From NCBI GenBank assembly GCA_036752905.1, contig DAIORT010000011.1:3053-67052 (forward strand): a stretch of DNA of 64,000 nucleotides. Reading direction: 5' to 3'. The DNA comes from UBA4877 sp002399345. Its GTDB lineage: Bacteria > Bacillota > Thermoanaerobacteria > Thermoanaerobacterales > UBA4877. The position numbers and the translations under genes are program-made. Below, one piece after another: positions 8,770 through 16,721 of the stretch. The stretch's first letter is position 1. The number at the start of each line of letters is the position of its first letter. The notes under the pieces were generated by a model that saw only the letters and a list, made by a program, of their open reading frames with translations, made no database searches and had not been told where the DNA came from.

Positions 8770-9118
8770 CCTTCTCTCCGGCTAATAAAAGTATTCTCAT
8801 CACCCGGTGTCACCTTTCGGCAGCAATAGATAACTGCAACACAAAAATCAACCTTTGACCGACTATTAAAGATATATTATGCTTCCATCGCAATCTTTTG
8901 ACCGTTACAGAAACATCAATCAACACCCTTAGCAATCTTGGCTCAACCAATATACATATTTGCCCCACATAAAACAATCGGGAGACTGAGGTACATAGGA
9001 TCAACACATATATTAATCTTCGCTCCGGCCATTTTGGATCGTGCGACCTGAAATGACCTTTGCCCGACTGATAAACATCCGTTAGAACATAGACCAGTCT
9101 TTGCTCGGCTGCCATAAG
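8770..9118. repeat. Degenerate tandem repeat, ~39-43 bp unit, about nine copies
   Basis: Units begin near 8770, 8813, 8852, 8895, 8937, 8979, 9018, 9057 and 9099. Each starts with a form of CTTTGCCCGACT and continues with ATAAACATC...CAACACATA...CAAT. Spacing of 39, 42 or 43 bases holds throughout, though identity between units is modest. The reverse strand is open at 8810-9115 and would read a 13-14 residue pattern (L-x-Y-V-L ... R), but I see no ribosome site. I therefore call it a repeat region, not a gene. Apart from this, the stretch 8739-9170 holds nothing recognisable. Confidence 0.65.
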
Positions 9119-9181
9119 TCCCTTCTAATAATTAGATTTTCCTGATATAATTGATTTATACATGAAGAGGGGTGGAAAATA

Positions 9182-9505
9182 ATGGAAAGTAATTATAAGG
9201 TACTAAGCCTGCCAAAGCTTGATAATCTTCAACCCAGCATTGAGTCTACCGCATTAAAACTCATGGAAGAAGCAGGGGAACTTGCACAGGCTATAGGTAA
9301 GTTCAGAGGATTAAACGGTGAAAAGGTGGATATGAGTGAAAAAGAGATATTAGACCGTATATCCGGCGAGCTTTTGGATGTTGCCCAGGTTGCCGTATCC
9401 ATGATGTTTGTTATGGAGGATACCTATGGGGTTAACATAGATGAAAAGGTGGAAGAGCATATAAATAAATTAAAGAGGAAGGGATATATCAAATTAAATA
9501 AATGA
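9182..9505 (+). CDS. MazG-like nucleotide pyrophosphohydrolase
   Basis: The 107-residue protein has the all-alpha NTP pyrophosphatase pattern: STALKLMEEAGELAQAIGKF (E-x-x-E with Glu near 27-31) and, after a spacer, ISGELLDVAQVAVSMM (E-x-x-D near 61-64). These acidic residues bind magnesium. Members hydrolyse nucleoside triphosphates to monophosphates, often as house-cleaning enzymes; the exact substrate cannot be told. ATG 9182 follows AGAGGGGTGG. It is a single gene between the repeat region and a convergent membrane protein gene. Confidence 0.85.
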   Translation: MESNYKVLSLPKLDNLQPSIESTALKLMEEAGELAQAIGKFRGLNGEKVDMSEKEILDRISGELLDVAQVAVSMMFVMEDTYGVNIDEKVEEHINKLKRKGYIKLNK

Positions 9506-9520
9506 TATAAAGCATTAATA

Positions 9521-9766
9521 TTAATCTAGGCTTATGTCGCCGGTAAGGTTTCCACTAATTTTACCGGTTTTAGGTTTGTTTTCAATACCCGATGTGGATA
9601 TTCCAAACATAGAATACAAAAGGCATGATTTCGTTAAAGCCTCGGACATTATAAGGCCTCCCAGTGATGTCATTAAAAGCGACTTTTTGCTTACTCCTTT
9701 TCCGAATATATAGCTGCCTGTCCATATCCTAATTAATGCATCAAGATTACCTATGTTTTTTTTCAT
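9521..9766 (-). CDS. DUF2892 (YgaP-like) small membrane protein
   Basis: The 81-residue protein begins MKKNIGNLDALIRIWTGSYIF, the characteristic start of DUF2892 membrane proteins, then has a second hydrophobic stretch and the family's Cys-x-Leu-Tyr segment (SCLLYSMFGIST). The tail after residue 60 is polar and longer than in many members. The function is not known; in YgaP this domain anchors a rhodanese. The ribosome site AGAAAGGAGT precedes the start. It lies convergent to the MazG-like gene and divergent from trxB. Confidence 0.75.
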   Translation of the reverse strand: MKKNIGNLDALIRIWTGSYIFGKGVSKKSLLMTSLGGLIMSEALTKSCLLYSMFGISTSGIENKPKTGKISGNLTGDISLD

Positions 9767-9826
9767 GATTCATACTCCTTTCTCTTGATTTAGTTTGCTC
9801 ATTTTTTTGTGAAATAAACGTCCATT

Positions 9827-9854
9827 TTGTATATTTATTTATTATGTATATAAT
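9827..9854 (+). promoter_or_regulatory. Sigma-A promoter for trxB
   Basis: TTGTAT (9827-9832), a 16-base spacer and a perfect TATAAT (9849-9854) lie 31 bases before the trxB start codon. Confidence 0.7.
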
Positions 9855-9884
9855 ATAGATAGATAAAGAAACGGAGGTAAAAAA

Positions 9885-10793
9885 ATGTATGATGTAATAA
9901 TAATTGGCGGAGGCCCGGCCGGTCTTACCGCAGGTCTTTATTCAGGCAGGTCGAATTTGAAGACATTGATAATAGAAAAAAATGTGCTGGGCGGCCAGGC
10001 CATTACGACGCCCAACATCGAGAATTATCCTGGTTACGTGTCTATAAGCGGGACGGATCTCATCATGAAACTGCAAGAGCAGGTAAAAAGATATAACGTA
10101 GAGATAACATATGGACAGATATCTGGTATTCAGCTTAAGAAGGAATGTAAAAAGTTAACCATAGGCGGTAATGAATATAAGGCAAAGACGGTAATCCTTG
10201 CTATGGGTGCATACCCTCGGGAGATAGGCATAGAAAGTGAAAAAAGGCTTCGAGGTACGGGCGTATCCTATTGTGCCACATGCGACGGGGCATTTTTTAA
10301 AGGAAAAACATTAGCGGTAGTAGGCGGAGGTAATACCGCTGTAGATGACGCAATATTTTTGACAAACTATGCACCTAAGGTCTATGTTGTACACAGGAGA
10401 AACGAGCTTAGGGCTACCAGGGCTGAACAGGACAGGGCGTTTAAAAACCCAAATATCGAGTTCTTATGGGACAGTGTTGTTGATGATATAAAGGGTAAAG
10501 ACTCTGTCGAGGGCATGGTCATTAAGAATGTTAAGACAGGCAAAAGAAAAGAAGTGGATGTCGGCGGTATATTTGTGGCTATAGGGAATGTCCCCGCCAC
10601 TAAAGAGGTAAAAGATAAGATCCGACTGGATGACAGGGGATATATACCTACTGATGAAAATATGGAAACAAGTGTTCCGGGTGTGTTTGCGGCTGGGGAT
10701 GTCAGGGAGAAATCCGTAAGGCAGGATATTACCGCTATGTCCGATGGAGCGGTTGCCGCCGTGAACGCGGAGAAATATATTTCAAGGTTATAG
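9885..10793 (+). CDS. trxB: Thioredoxin reductase
   Basis: This 302-residue flavoprotein has the FAD-binding GGGPAGLTAGLYSGR at 9-23, the redox-active pair in YCATCDGAFF (near 131-137), the NAD(P)H-binding VVGGGNTAVDDAIFLT near 146 and the C-terminal FAD motif GVFAAGDVREKSVRQ near 265. It reduces thioredoxin. The length is normal for low-molecular-weight bacterial enzymes. The nucleotide motif VVHRRNELRA near 170 has the RR pair typical of NADPH users. It is transcribed alone from a good promoter and ends at a bidirectional terminator shared with the next gene. Confidence 0.95.
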   Translation: MYDVIIIGGGPAGLTAGLYSGRSNLKTLIIEKNVLGGQAITTPNIENYPGYVSISGTDLIMKLQEQVKRYNVEITYGQISGIQLKKECKKLTIGGNEYKAKTVILAMGAYPREIGIESEKRLRGTGVSYCATCDGAFFKGKTLAVVGGGNTAVDDAIFLTNYAPKVYVVHRRNELRATRAEQDRAFKNPNIEFLWDSVVDDIKGKDSVEGMVIKNVKTGKRKEVDVGGIFVAIGNVPATKEVKDKIRLDDRGYIPTDENMETSVPGVFAAGDVREKSVRQDITAMSDGAVAAVNAEKYISRL

Positions 10794-10804
10794 TAAATAA
10801 AACG

Positions 10805-10829
10805 AAGGGAGGACATAACGTCCTCCCTT
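10805..10829. terminator. Bidirectional terminator between trxB and the ferritin-like gene
   Basis: AAGGGAGGAC (10805-10814) pairs perfectly with GTCCTCCCTT (10820-10829). The sequence closely resembles the terminator at 11532-11556. Confidence 0.85.
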
Positions 10830-10842
10830 TATAATTGCTTTT

Positions 10843-11337
10843 CTAAAATGTCCATGTAGAAAAATTAAATCCCATCTTTTCCCAACTGCTCTCGAATTGC
10901 TTTCCCAACATCTCCCTGTGGCCTTTTTCCCATTCAGAAAGATTTGTAAGTAGATTCTTTACAGCTTCGTCGTCTACATTATCCGCGGCCTTTTTATAAA
11001 ATTTCATGAAGTCTTCTTCTATTAGGTAGGCCATCCTTAATAGTGTAATATCTGAGGCTTTAGTTTCAAAGGATGGATTTCCTTCCTTTGCCGCATTTTT
11101 ATTAAAGATCTCCGGATTTCCCAGATTACGATCAGGCTTTTCTATGGGTTTACCGTTTGACAAATTATCGTATTGAGACTTTAAATACTCATAATGAGCC
11201 GTTTCCATTTTGGACAGGCCCTCAAAAAGTTGCTTTGTAGCTGGATTTTGCACATTTTTTGCGTAGTTATCATAGAAAGAATGACCATCAAGCTCCATAC
11301 TCATTGCAAATTTAAGTACTTTTAATTCTTTTTCCAT
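10843..11337 (-). CDS. Rubrerythrin-type ferritin-like protein, copy 1
   Basis: The 164-residue helical protein shows two di-iron half-sites: SMELDGHSFYDNYA (Glu near 15) with METAHYEYLK (E-x-x-H near 47-50), and YLIEEDFMKFYKKA with LSEWEKGHREML (E-x-x-H near 138-141). This is the rubrerythrin core without the rubredoxin tail, suggesting a role in peroxide or iron handling in an anaerobe; the precise activity is unknown. AAAAAAGGAGGATTAAT precedes the start. A tandem paralogue at 11564-12058 shares most residues. The neighbouring trxB supports a link to redox stress. Confidence 0.8.
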   Translation of the reverse strand: MEKELKVLKFAMSMELDGHSFYDNYAKNVQNPATKQLFEGLSKMETAHYEYLKSQYDNLSNGKPIEKPDRNLGNPEIFNKNAAKEGNPSFETKASDITLLRMAYLIEEDFMKFYKKAADNVDDEAVKNLLTNLSEWEKGHREMLGKQFESSWEKMGFNFSTWTF

Positions 11338-11531
11338 ATTAATCCTCCTTTTTTTACTTATATATATATATTTCTATGTTATTTGTAAAAACCCTTTTTT
11401 AATAAAAATAATTGATTGATAAATGTTATCACAAAAATTGAGTAATAGTAATGGTGATTGCTCAATCGGATTTTATCAGAGGGGAGTCATCTATCGAGAA
11501 ACGGCTTTCGGTTATAATAAGAGTAAAAAAT

Positions 11532-11556
11532 AAGGGAGGGTATGACGCCCTCCCTT
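11532..11556 (-). terminator. Terminator of ferritin-like copy 2
   Basis: AAGGGAGGG (11532-11540) pairs with CCCTCCCTT (11548-11556). It is a near copy of the terminator at 10805-10829, showing the duplication reached beyond the gene. Confidence 0.8.
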
Positions 11557-11563
11557 ATAATTA

Positions 11564-12058
11564 TTAAAAGGGATAGAAACCCATATCGTTCCAATTGCTT
11601 TCAAACATAGATTTATATTGTTTTTCTAAAATCTCCCTGTGGCCCTTTTCCCATTCTGCAAGATTTGTAAGTAGTTTCTTAACTCCTTCATCATCTGCAT
11701 TGTCTGCGGCCTTTTTGTAAAAATTCATAAAATCATCTTCTATAAGGTAGGCCATCCTCAGGAGTGTAATATCGGAGGTTTTAGTTTCAAAGGATGAAGT
11801 CTGTTGTTTTTCCACACGTTTATTGAAGATCTCCGGATTACCCAGATCACGATCAGGTTTTGCTATGGATTTGCCTTTTGACAAATTATCATATTGAGAC
11901 TTTAAATACTCATAATGAGCTGTTTCCATTTTAGACAGCCCTTCAAAAAGTTGCTTTGCAGTTGGATTTTGTACACTCTTTGAATAGTTATCATAAAAGG
12001 AATGACCATCAAGCTCCATACTCATTGCAAACTTAAGTATTTTTAATTCCTTTTCCAT
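11564..12058 (-). CDS. Rubrerythrin-type ferritin-like protein, copy 2
   Basis: This 164-residue paralogue of the neighbouring gene keeps the same E-x-x-H pairs (METAHYEYLK and LAEWEKGHREIL) and the same N-terminus (MEKELKILKFAMSMELDG). Differences cluster in the middle linker and the C-terminus. Upstream bases (TAATCCTCCTTTTTTACTTA on the plus strand, and the following A/T-rich promoter region) match those of copy 1. The two genes are therefore a recent tandem duplication of promoter, gene and terminator, and each is probably expressed separately. The role is as for copy 1. Confidence 0.8.
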   Translation of the reverse strand: MEKELKILKFAMSMELDGHSFYDNYSKSVQNPTAKQLFEGLSKMETAHYEYLKSQYDNLSKGKSIAKPDRDLGNPEIFNKRVEKQQTSSFETKTSDITLLRMAYLIEDDFMNFYKKAADNADDEGVKKLLTNLAEWEKGHREILEKQYKSMFESNWNDMGFYPF

Positions 12059-12159
12059 ATTAATCCTCCTTTTTTTACTTATGTATATAGATTTCTATTT
12101 TATTTATAAAAACCCTTTTTTAATAAAAACAATTAATTGATAAGTAATCTCACATAAAC

Positions 12160-12369
12160 TTGGCGGGGAATGAATATTATAATGACCGGGCTCGATTTTA
12201 CCATGAGATGGGCCNNNNNNNNNNNNNNNNNNNNNNNNNNNNNNNNNNNNNNNNNNNNNNNNNNNNNNNNNNNNNNNNNNNNNNNNNNNNNNNNNNNNNN
12301 NNNNNNNNNNNNNNTTGGCGGGGAATGAATATTATAATGACCGGGCTCGATTTTACCATGAGATGGGCC
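12160..12369. other. Assembly gap (100 N) with identical 55-bp flanks
   Basis: N runs from 12215 to 12314. The 55 bases before it (12160-12214) are identical to the 55 after it (12315-12369), starting TTGGCGGGGAATGAATATTA. This is the look of two overlapping contig ends that were not merged. Any reading frame drawn across it is not real. Confidence 0.95.
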
Positions 12370-12475
12370 GTTTAGCGAGAGTTTATCACAATCTGGAAAA
12401 TGATTTCCGAGGTTTTAAATACTCCAAAAATATGGTAAAATTAATATAGCTAATGGTAGAGGGGGGTGTTTATAT

Positions 12476-13369
12476 TTGAAGCTTGTAGAATGTATCCCAA
12501 ACTTCAGCGAAGGCAGGAATAAAGATAAGATTGCTGACATCGTAAGCACTATCAAAAACTCGGATGGGGTAAGATTGCTGGATGTTTCATCCGATTATGA
12601 TCATAACAGAACCGTCGTCACTTTTATCGGTGGCCCGGAGGATGTATGCCAGGCGGCTTACAAAGCATGCGAAAAAGGTTGTGAGGTGATTGACATGTCT
12701 AAGCATACGGGGGAGCATCCGCGTATGGGTGCCACGGATGTGATACCGTTTGTACCGGTAAAAGATGTGACAATGGATGAATGTATTACGCTGGCCGGCA
12801 AACTGGGCAAGAGGATAGGGGATAATCTACATATTCCGGTGTATATGTATGAAAGTGCGTCAACAAAGCCGGAGAGGGCTGATCTGGCATACATACGCAG
12901 GGGTCAGTACGAGGGCTTTTTTGACAAGATAAAAAAGACGGGCTGGGAGCCTGATTTCGGGCCGAGGGAGGTAAGCATAAAGAGTGGAGTTACAGCCGTA
13001 GGGGCCAGGCCGCCGCTGGTGGCTTTTAATGTAAATCTTAATTCCCGTAACCTTGGTATTGCAAAGAAAATTGCCAAGGCCGTCAGAAACTCCAGCGGGG
13101 GTTATAGATATGTAAAGGCCATAGGGGTGAATATAACGGAGAAAAATATGGTGCAGGTATCGATGAACATGACCGACTATAAAAAAACACCGCTGTACAG
13201 GGTATATGAACAAATAAAAATGGAGGCGGCGCGGTACGGGGTAAGCATAGCGGAGTGCGAAATAATAGGATTATTGCCTTCACAGGCATTGATAGATACG
13301 GCTGTAAGCTATCTCCAAATTCACAGCTTCGATAATAATCAGCTGTTGGAGAATCATATATTTGAGTAG
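12476..13369 (+). CDS. ftcD: Glutamate formimidoyltransferase
   Basis: The 297-residue enzyme moves the formimino group from N-formimino-L-glutamate to tetrahydrofolate in histidine breakdown. It has the N-terminal motif ECIPNFSEGRNKDKI, the catalytic-loop region SKHTGEHPRMGATDVIPF (His near 79-82), VGARPPLVAFNVNL near 176 and EIIGLLPSQAL near the end. The length fits the stand-alone transferase (the eukaryotic form is fused to the cyclodeaminase). The start is TTG 12476, set by AGAGGGGGGTG at 12459-12469. The next gene begins within ten bases of its stop, so it heads a three-gene operon. Confidence 0.95.
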   Translation: MKLVECIPNFSEGRNKDKIADIVSTIKNSDGVRLLDVSSDYDHNRTVVTFIGGPEDVCQAAYKACEKGCEVIDMSKHTGEHPRMGATDVIPFVPVKDVTMDECITLAGKLGKRIGDNLHIPVYMYESASTKPERADLAYIRRGQYEGFFDKIKKTGWEPDFGPREVSIKSGVTAVGARPPLVAFNVNLNSRNLGIAKKIAKAVRNSSGGYRYVKAIGVNITEKNMVQVSMNMTDYKKTPLYRVYEQIKMEAARYGVSIAECEIIGLLPSQALIDTAVSYLQIHSFDNNQLLENHIFE

Positions 13370-13378
13370 GTGAGTGGT

Positions 13379-14620
13379 ATGAAGGTAGATACTCTTATAA
13401 AAAATGGGATGATCGTTACGCCGATTGGTTCTTCACCTAAGTGCGGTAAACAGATGCGGGAGGTCAAGACCATAGGCAGAGGGTATGTAGCTGTCGATGG
13501 GGGAATAATTGTGAGGGTGAACGAGGGTGAACCGGTCAAAATAGAGGCAAAGACTACCGTCGATGCCCAGGGCAAGGTGATAACTCCCGGCCTGGTTGAC
13601 CCTCATACTCATCTTATACATGCAGGCTCGAGGGAAAATGAAATGGTCTGGAAGACGCGCGGCGTGTCCTATCTGGATATATTAAAAAAAGGCGGCGGTA
13701 TACTCAGCACAGTAAAGGCTACCCGGAGTGCCAGTGATGGGGCGCTTATCTCGCAGGTTTTAAAATCATTGAGGCGGATGCTTAAGTACGGGACCACAAC
13801 CGCAGAGGTCAAGAGCGGTTACGGGCTGAATACGCGTCAGGAGCTGAGGCTACTTGATTTAATACGCGGACTAAACTCGCTTCAGCCGATAGACCTGGTC
13901 TCAACCTTTATGGGAGCGCATGCCTTGCCGGAGGAGTACAAAAAAGATAAGCAAAGCTATGTAAAGCTGGTGGCAGATAAAATGCTGCCGGAGGTTGCTG
14001 AGCAAGGCCTGGCCCACTATTGCGATGTGTTTTGCGAAGAGGGAGTCTTTGATATAGACGATACCCGATATATTCTGGAAGCGGCTAAAAAACTTGGGCT
14101 GGGACTCAAAATTCATGCTGATGAAATGAGCCCTATGGGTGGCGCCGAGTTGGCAGCCGAGCTAAAGACTGTTTCAGCAGATCACCTGCTGTCTTCCACT
14201 GATGAAGGACTGCTTAAAATGAAGCAGGCAGGGGTTATAGCCGTCGTTTTGCCTATAACATCCCTCTATCTCGGTGAGAAATTTGCCAGAGCCAGAGACA
14301 TGATAGATATGGGACTGGCGGTTGCGTTGGCGACGGACTATAATCCGGGAAGTTCACCGACAGAGTCTATGCAGCTTGTCATGAATATGGCTGCCTTAAA
14401 GCTCAAAATGACTCCGGAGGAGATTATAACGGCCGCCACCATCAATGCAGCATGTGCTCTGGGGGAGGGAGAGACGATAGGTACTATTGAAGACGGCAAG
14501 GCGGGGGATCTGGTCATTTTTGATGCACCCGACTTGAGTTATATACCTTATCATCTGGGGGTGAACCTGTCGAATACGGTGATTAAGAGAGGGAATATTG
14601 TATATAAAGCCCAGGAGTAA
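13379..14620 (+). CDS. hutI: Imidazolonepropionase
   Basis: This amidohydrolase-fold enzyme (about 413 residues) opens imidazolonepropionate to N-formimino-glutamate. The metal-binding LVDPHTHLIHAGSRENE lies near 75-90; HADEMSPMGGAELAAEL carries a further metal His near 246; ALATDYNPGSSPTESM near 319 has the catalytic Asp. The substrate Arg/Tyr segment is seen in VSYLDILKKGGGI. ATG 13379 is chosen because TAGGTGAG at 13367-13374 sits at the right distance, though a GTG at 13370 would also be in frame. It is translationally close to ftcD. hutH and hutU are not in the window. Confidence 0.95.
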   Translation: MKVDTLIKNGMIVTPIGSSPKCGKQMREVKTIGRGYVAVDGGIIVRVNEGEPVKIEAKTTVDAQGKVITPGLVDPHTHLIHAGSRENEMVWKTRGVSYLDILKKGGGILSTVKATRSASDGALISQVLKSLRRMLKYGTTTAEVKSGYGLNTRQELRLLDLIRGLNSLQPIDLVSTFMGAHALPEEYKKDKQSYVKLVADKMLPEVAEQGLAHYCDVFCEEGVFDIDDTRYILEAAKKLGLGLKIHADEMSPMGGAELAAELKTVSADHLLSSTDEGLLKMKQAGVIAVVLPITSLYLGEKFARARDMIDMGLAVALATDYNPGSSPTESMQLVMNMAALKLKMTPEEIITAATINAACALGEGETIGTIEDGKAGDLVIFDAPDLSYIPYHLGVNLSNTVIKRGNIVYKAQE

Positions 14621-14641
14621 ACAACGAAAGGATGTGCATTA

Positions 14642-15277
14642 ATGCTAATAGATAAACCCGTAAAAGACTATCTTGAATTGCTTTCCAGCGGATCGCCGAC
14701 ACCGGGAGGCGGAAGTGTGGCGGCACTGGCATCCAGCCTGGGTGTATCATTGGGTATGATGGTCTACAACTTAACGGTAGGAAAGAAGTTTTATGACGAT
14801 TACGATGAAGCCACGAAATATATGATAAACTATACATATGATGAATGCTGTGATCTCAAGATGCGCCTTATGGAATTAGTCGATGAGGATACCAAGGCCT
14901 ACGATGCCGTTATGAACAGTCTTAAACTTCCTAAAGGCACGGATGAAGAAAAGGAAATCAGATCACGGACCTTGCAACAATCCTATATAAAGGCCATGGA
15001 AATTCCCTTGGAGACGGCCAGGCTCAGCCTTGATATACTGGAAGACTTAGACAGGCTAAAAGACTTTGTAAATCCCAATGCTATTTCCGATATAGGTGTC
15101 GGTGTACTACTAGCTCACTCCGGTCTTGTGGGTTCCATTTATAATGTAAAGATAAATTTAAATTATATAAAGGATAAGGATTTGGTTGACAAGACTGATG
15201 GAGAGATAGACAGACTGATTAAATCGGCAGATTTATTAAAAGATAAGATTCTCAAATTCATAAAGTATAGTAAATAA
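14642..15277 (+). CDS. fchA: Formimidoyltetrahydrofolate cyclodeaminase
   Basis: The 211-residue helical protein matches the FTCD C-terminal / FchA family: SGSPTPGGGSVAALASSLG near 17-35 is the folate-binding signature, followed by acidic helices with LVDEDTKAYDAVM near 84. It converts 5-formimino-THF to 5,10-methenyl-THF and ammonia. Together with ftcD and hutI this operon salvages the one-carbon unit from histidine. The ribosome site GAAAGGATG stands before ATG 14642. A strong terminator ends the operon. Confidence 0.93.
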   Translation: MLIDKPVKDYLELLSSGSPTPGGGSVAALASSLGVSLGMMVYNLTVGKKFYDDYDEATKYMINYTYDECCDLKMRLMELVDEDTKAYDAVMNSLKLPKGTDEEKEIRSRTLQQSYIKAMEIPLETARLSLDILEDLDRLKDFVNPNAISDIGVGVLLAHSGLVGSIYNVKINLNYIKDKDLVDKTDGEIDRLIKSADLLKDKILKFIKYSK

Positions 15278-15284
15278 GATATAG

Positions 15285-15326
15285 TCCCGTTTGTTAAAGG
15301 ATACAGACCCAAAACAAACGGGCTGT
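15285..15326 (+). terminator. Terminator of the ftcD-hutI-fchA operon
   Basis: CCCGTTTGTT (15285-15294) pairs with AACAAACGGG (15313-15322), with an 18-base loop, followed by CTGTTTTAAT. Confidence 0.75.
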
Positions 15327-15342
15327 TTTAATATATGTTCAG

Positions 15343-16521
15343 CTAGCTATTAAGAAATTTTAATGCTGTTCTTATCAATACCTCTATACCCAGCGGGAGA
15401 ACATCCTCATCCACATTAAATTCGGGATGATGGTTGCTTTTATCTATACCTTTTTCAGGATTTGAATTGCCCAGCAGTATAAAACACCCCGGAGCCTTTT
15501 CCAAAAAGTAAGAGAAGTCTTCTGAGCTCATCGTTAATCCGGGATCTATCACATTATTGTTACCAACGGTTTCGAGCGCTGCTTGTTCTGCGATCCCAGC
15601 CGCCCCGAGGTCGTTTATGACGGGCGGGTATTCGTGTATATATTCCAGCTTATATTCACCGCGCATGGCTTCGCATACACCCTTTATGATTCTTTCGATT
15701 TTACCCGGCATTTCTTCTCTGAGCTGCGGATCTACAACCCTCACCGTACCCGTCATTATAGCTCGGGAAGGTATGGCGTTCATCACCGTACCGCTGTTAA
15801 AGGTCCCAATGGATACTACTGCTGGGCTTAAGGGATTAATCTCACGGCTTACAATGGTTTGCAGCGCGAGGGCAACATGGGCACCGATGATGAGAGCGTC
15901 CGTGCCGAGTTGAGGTTCTGATCCGTGGCCGCCCTTTCCTTTTATGGTTATGGTGAATGTATCGGGAGCTGCCATGAGTGGACCCGGCCTTACGCCTATT
16001 TTCCCTGCCGGTACGTCTGCCCATACATGCTGGCCAAAAACAGCATCCACATGCGGATTTTCCATCACGCCTTCTTTTATCATGCCCTGAGCGCCGCCCG
16101 GGAAATATTCCTCCGACGGTTCGAACAAGAATTTTATATTTCCTTTAATTTCATTGCGGTGTTTGGCTAATATCTTAGCAGTCATAATAAGCATAGCTGT
16201 GTGTGCATCGTGGCCGCATGCATGCATTAAACCCTCTACTTCTGACTTGTAATCACACTTATTTTCTTCATTTACTTCAAGGGCATCCATATCCGCACGC
16301 AAAAGCACGGTTTTTCCCGGCTGTGTCCCGCGTAATAATCCCACTACGCCTGTTTTGTTTATACCTTCTTTTACCTCCAGACCATAATCCTTTAGTTTTT
16401 TAGCAACAATACCGGAGGTTCTCACCTCTTTAAATCCTATTTCAGGATGCTTATGAAAATCTCTTCTCAAAGCCACCGTTTCATCAAAGAGCTGTGTGCA
16501 TTCTTTCTTAATATCAAACAT
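15343..16521 (-). CDS. M20-family amidohydrolase (N-acyl-amino acid / hippurate hydrolase type)
   Basis: The 392-residue zinc enzyme has the M20D pattern: LLRADMDALEVNEEN near 74-88, GLMHACGHDAHTAMLI near 97-112 (metal Cys, His and Asp), the catalytic glutamates in FEPSEEYFPGGAQGMI near 135-150, and a lid domain. A final metal ligand lies in SNHHPEFNVDED near 367. Such enzymes remove acyl groups from amino acids or peptides. The substrate cannot be assigned. It is a single gene, convergent with fchA, with AGAGGAC before the start. Confidence 0.9.
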   Translation of the reverse strand: MFDIKKECTQLFDETVALRRDFHKHPEIGFKEVRTSGIVAKKLKDYGLEVKEGINKTGVVGLLRGTQPGKTVLLRADMDALEVNEENKCDYKSEVEGLMHACGHDAHTAMLIMTAKILAKHRNEIKGNIKFLFEPSEEYFPGGAQGMIKEGVMENPHVDAVFGQHVWADVPAGKIGVRPGPLMAAPDTFTITIKGKGGHGSEPQLGTDALIIGAHVALALQTIVSREINPLSPAVVSIGTFNSGTVMNAIPSRAIMTGTVRVVDPQLREEMPGKIERIIKGVCEAMRGEYKLEYIHEYPPVINDLGAAGIAEQAALETVGNNNVIDPGLTMSSEDFSYFLEKAPGCFILLGNSNPEKGIDKSNHHPEFNVDEDVLPLGIEVLIRTALKFLNS

Positions 16522-16649
16522 GGTTTGTCCTCTTTCCGTAGAATTTTAAAAATTAATCATCTTATTAATATCCCTTAGGTGTACATGATTTTCGATTAAC
16601 TTGCATCTACTTTAGTATATATGCTTAAGAGAGGCAATTCAAGATATAC

Positions 16650-16692
16650 ATGCCGGCGATAGGTTATTATAATGACCCGTCGCCAGCATTTT
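16650..16692. terminator. Long hairpin at the 3' end of the LysM gene
   Basis: ATGCCGGCGATAGGTTA (16650-16666) pairs imperfectly with ATGACCCGTCGCCAGCAT (16672-16689). A T-run follows only on the plus strand, so as a terminator for the minus-strand LysM gene it is atypical. Confidence 0.45.
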
Positions 16693-16721
16693 AATAAATA
16701 AATTATATTCACTGTTTTAAA

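Noticed and set aside
8810..9115. Reverse-strand 101-residue frame in the repeat region
   Set aside because: No ribosome site and no known family; it arises from the tandem repeat. I kept the pattern as a finding only.
12160..12375. Open frame running across the N block
   Set aside because: It is a product of the unmerged contig overlap and the placeholder N.
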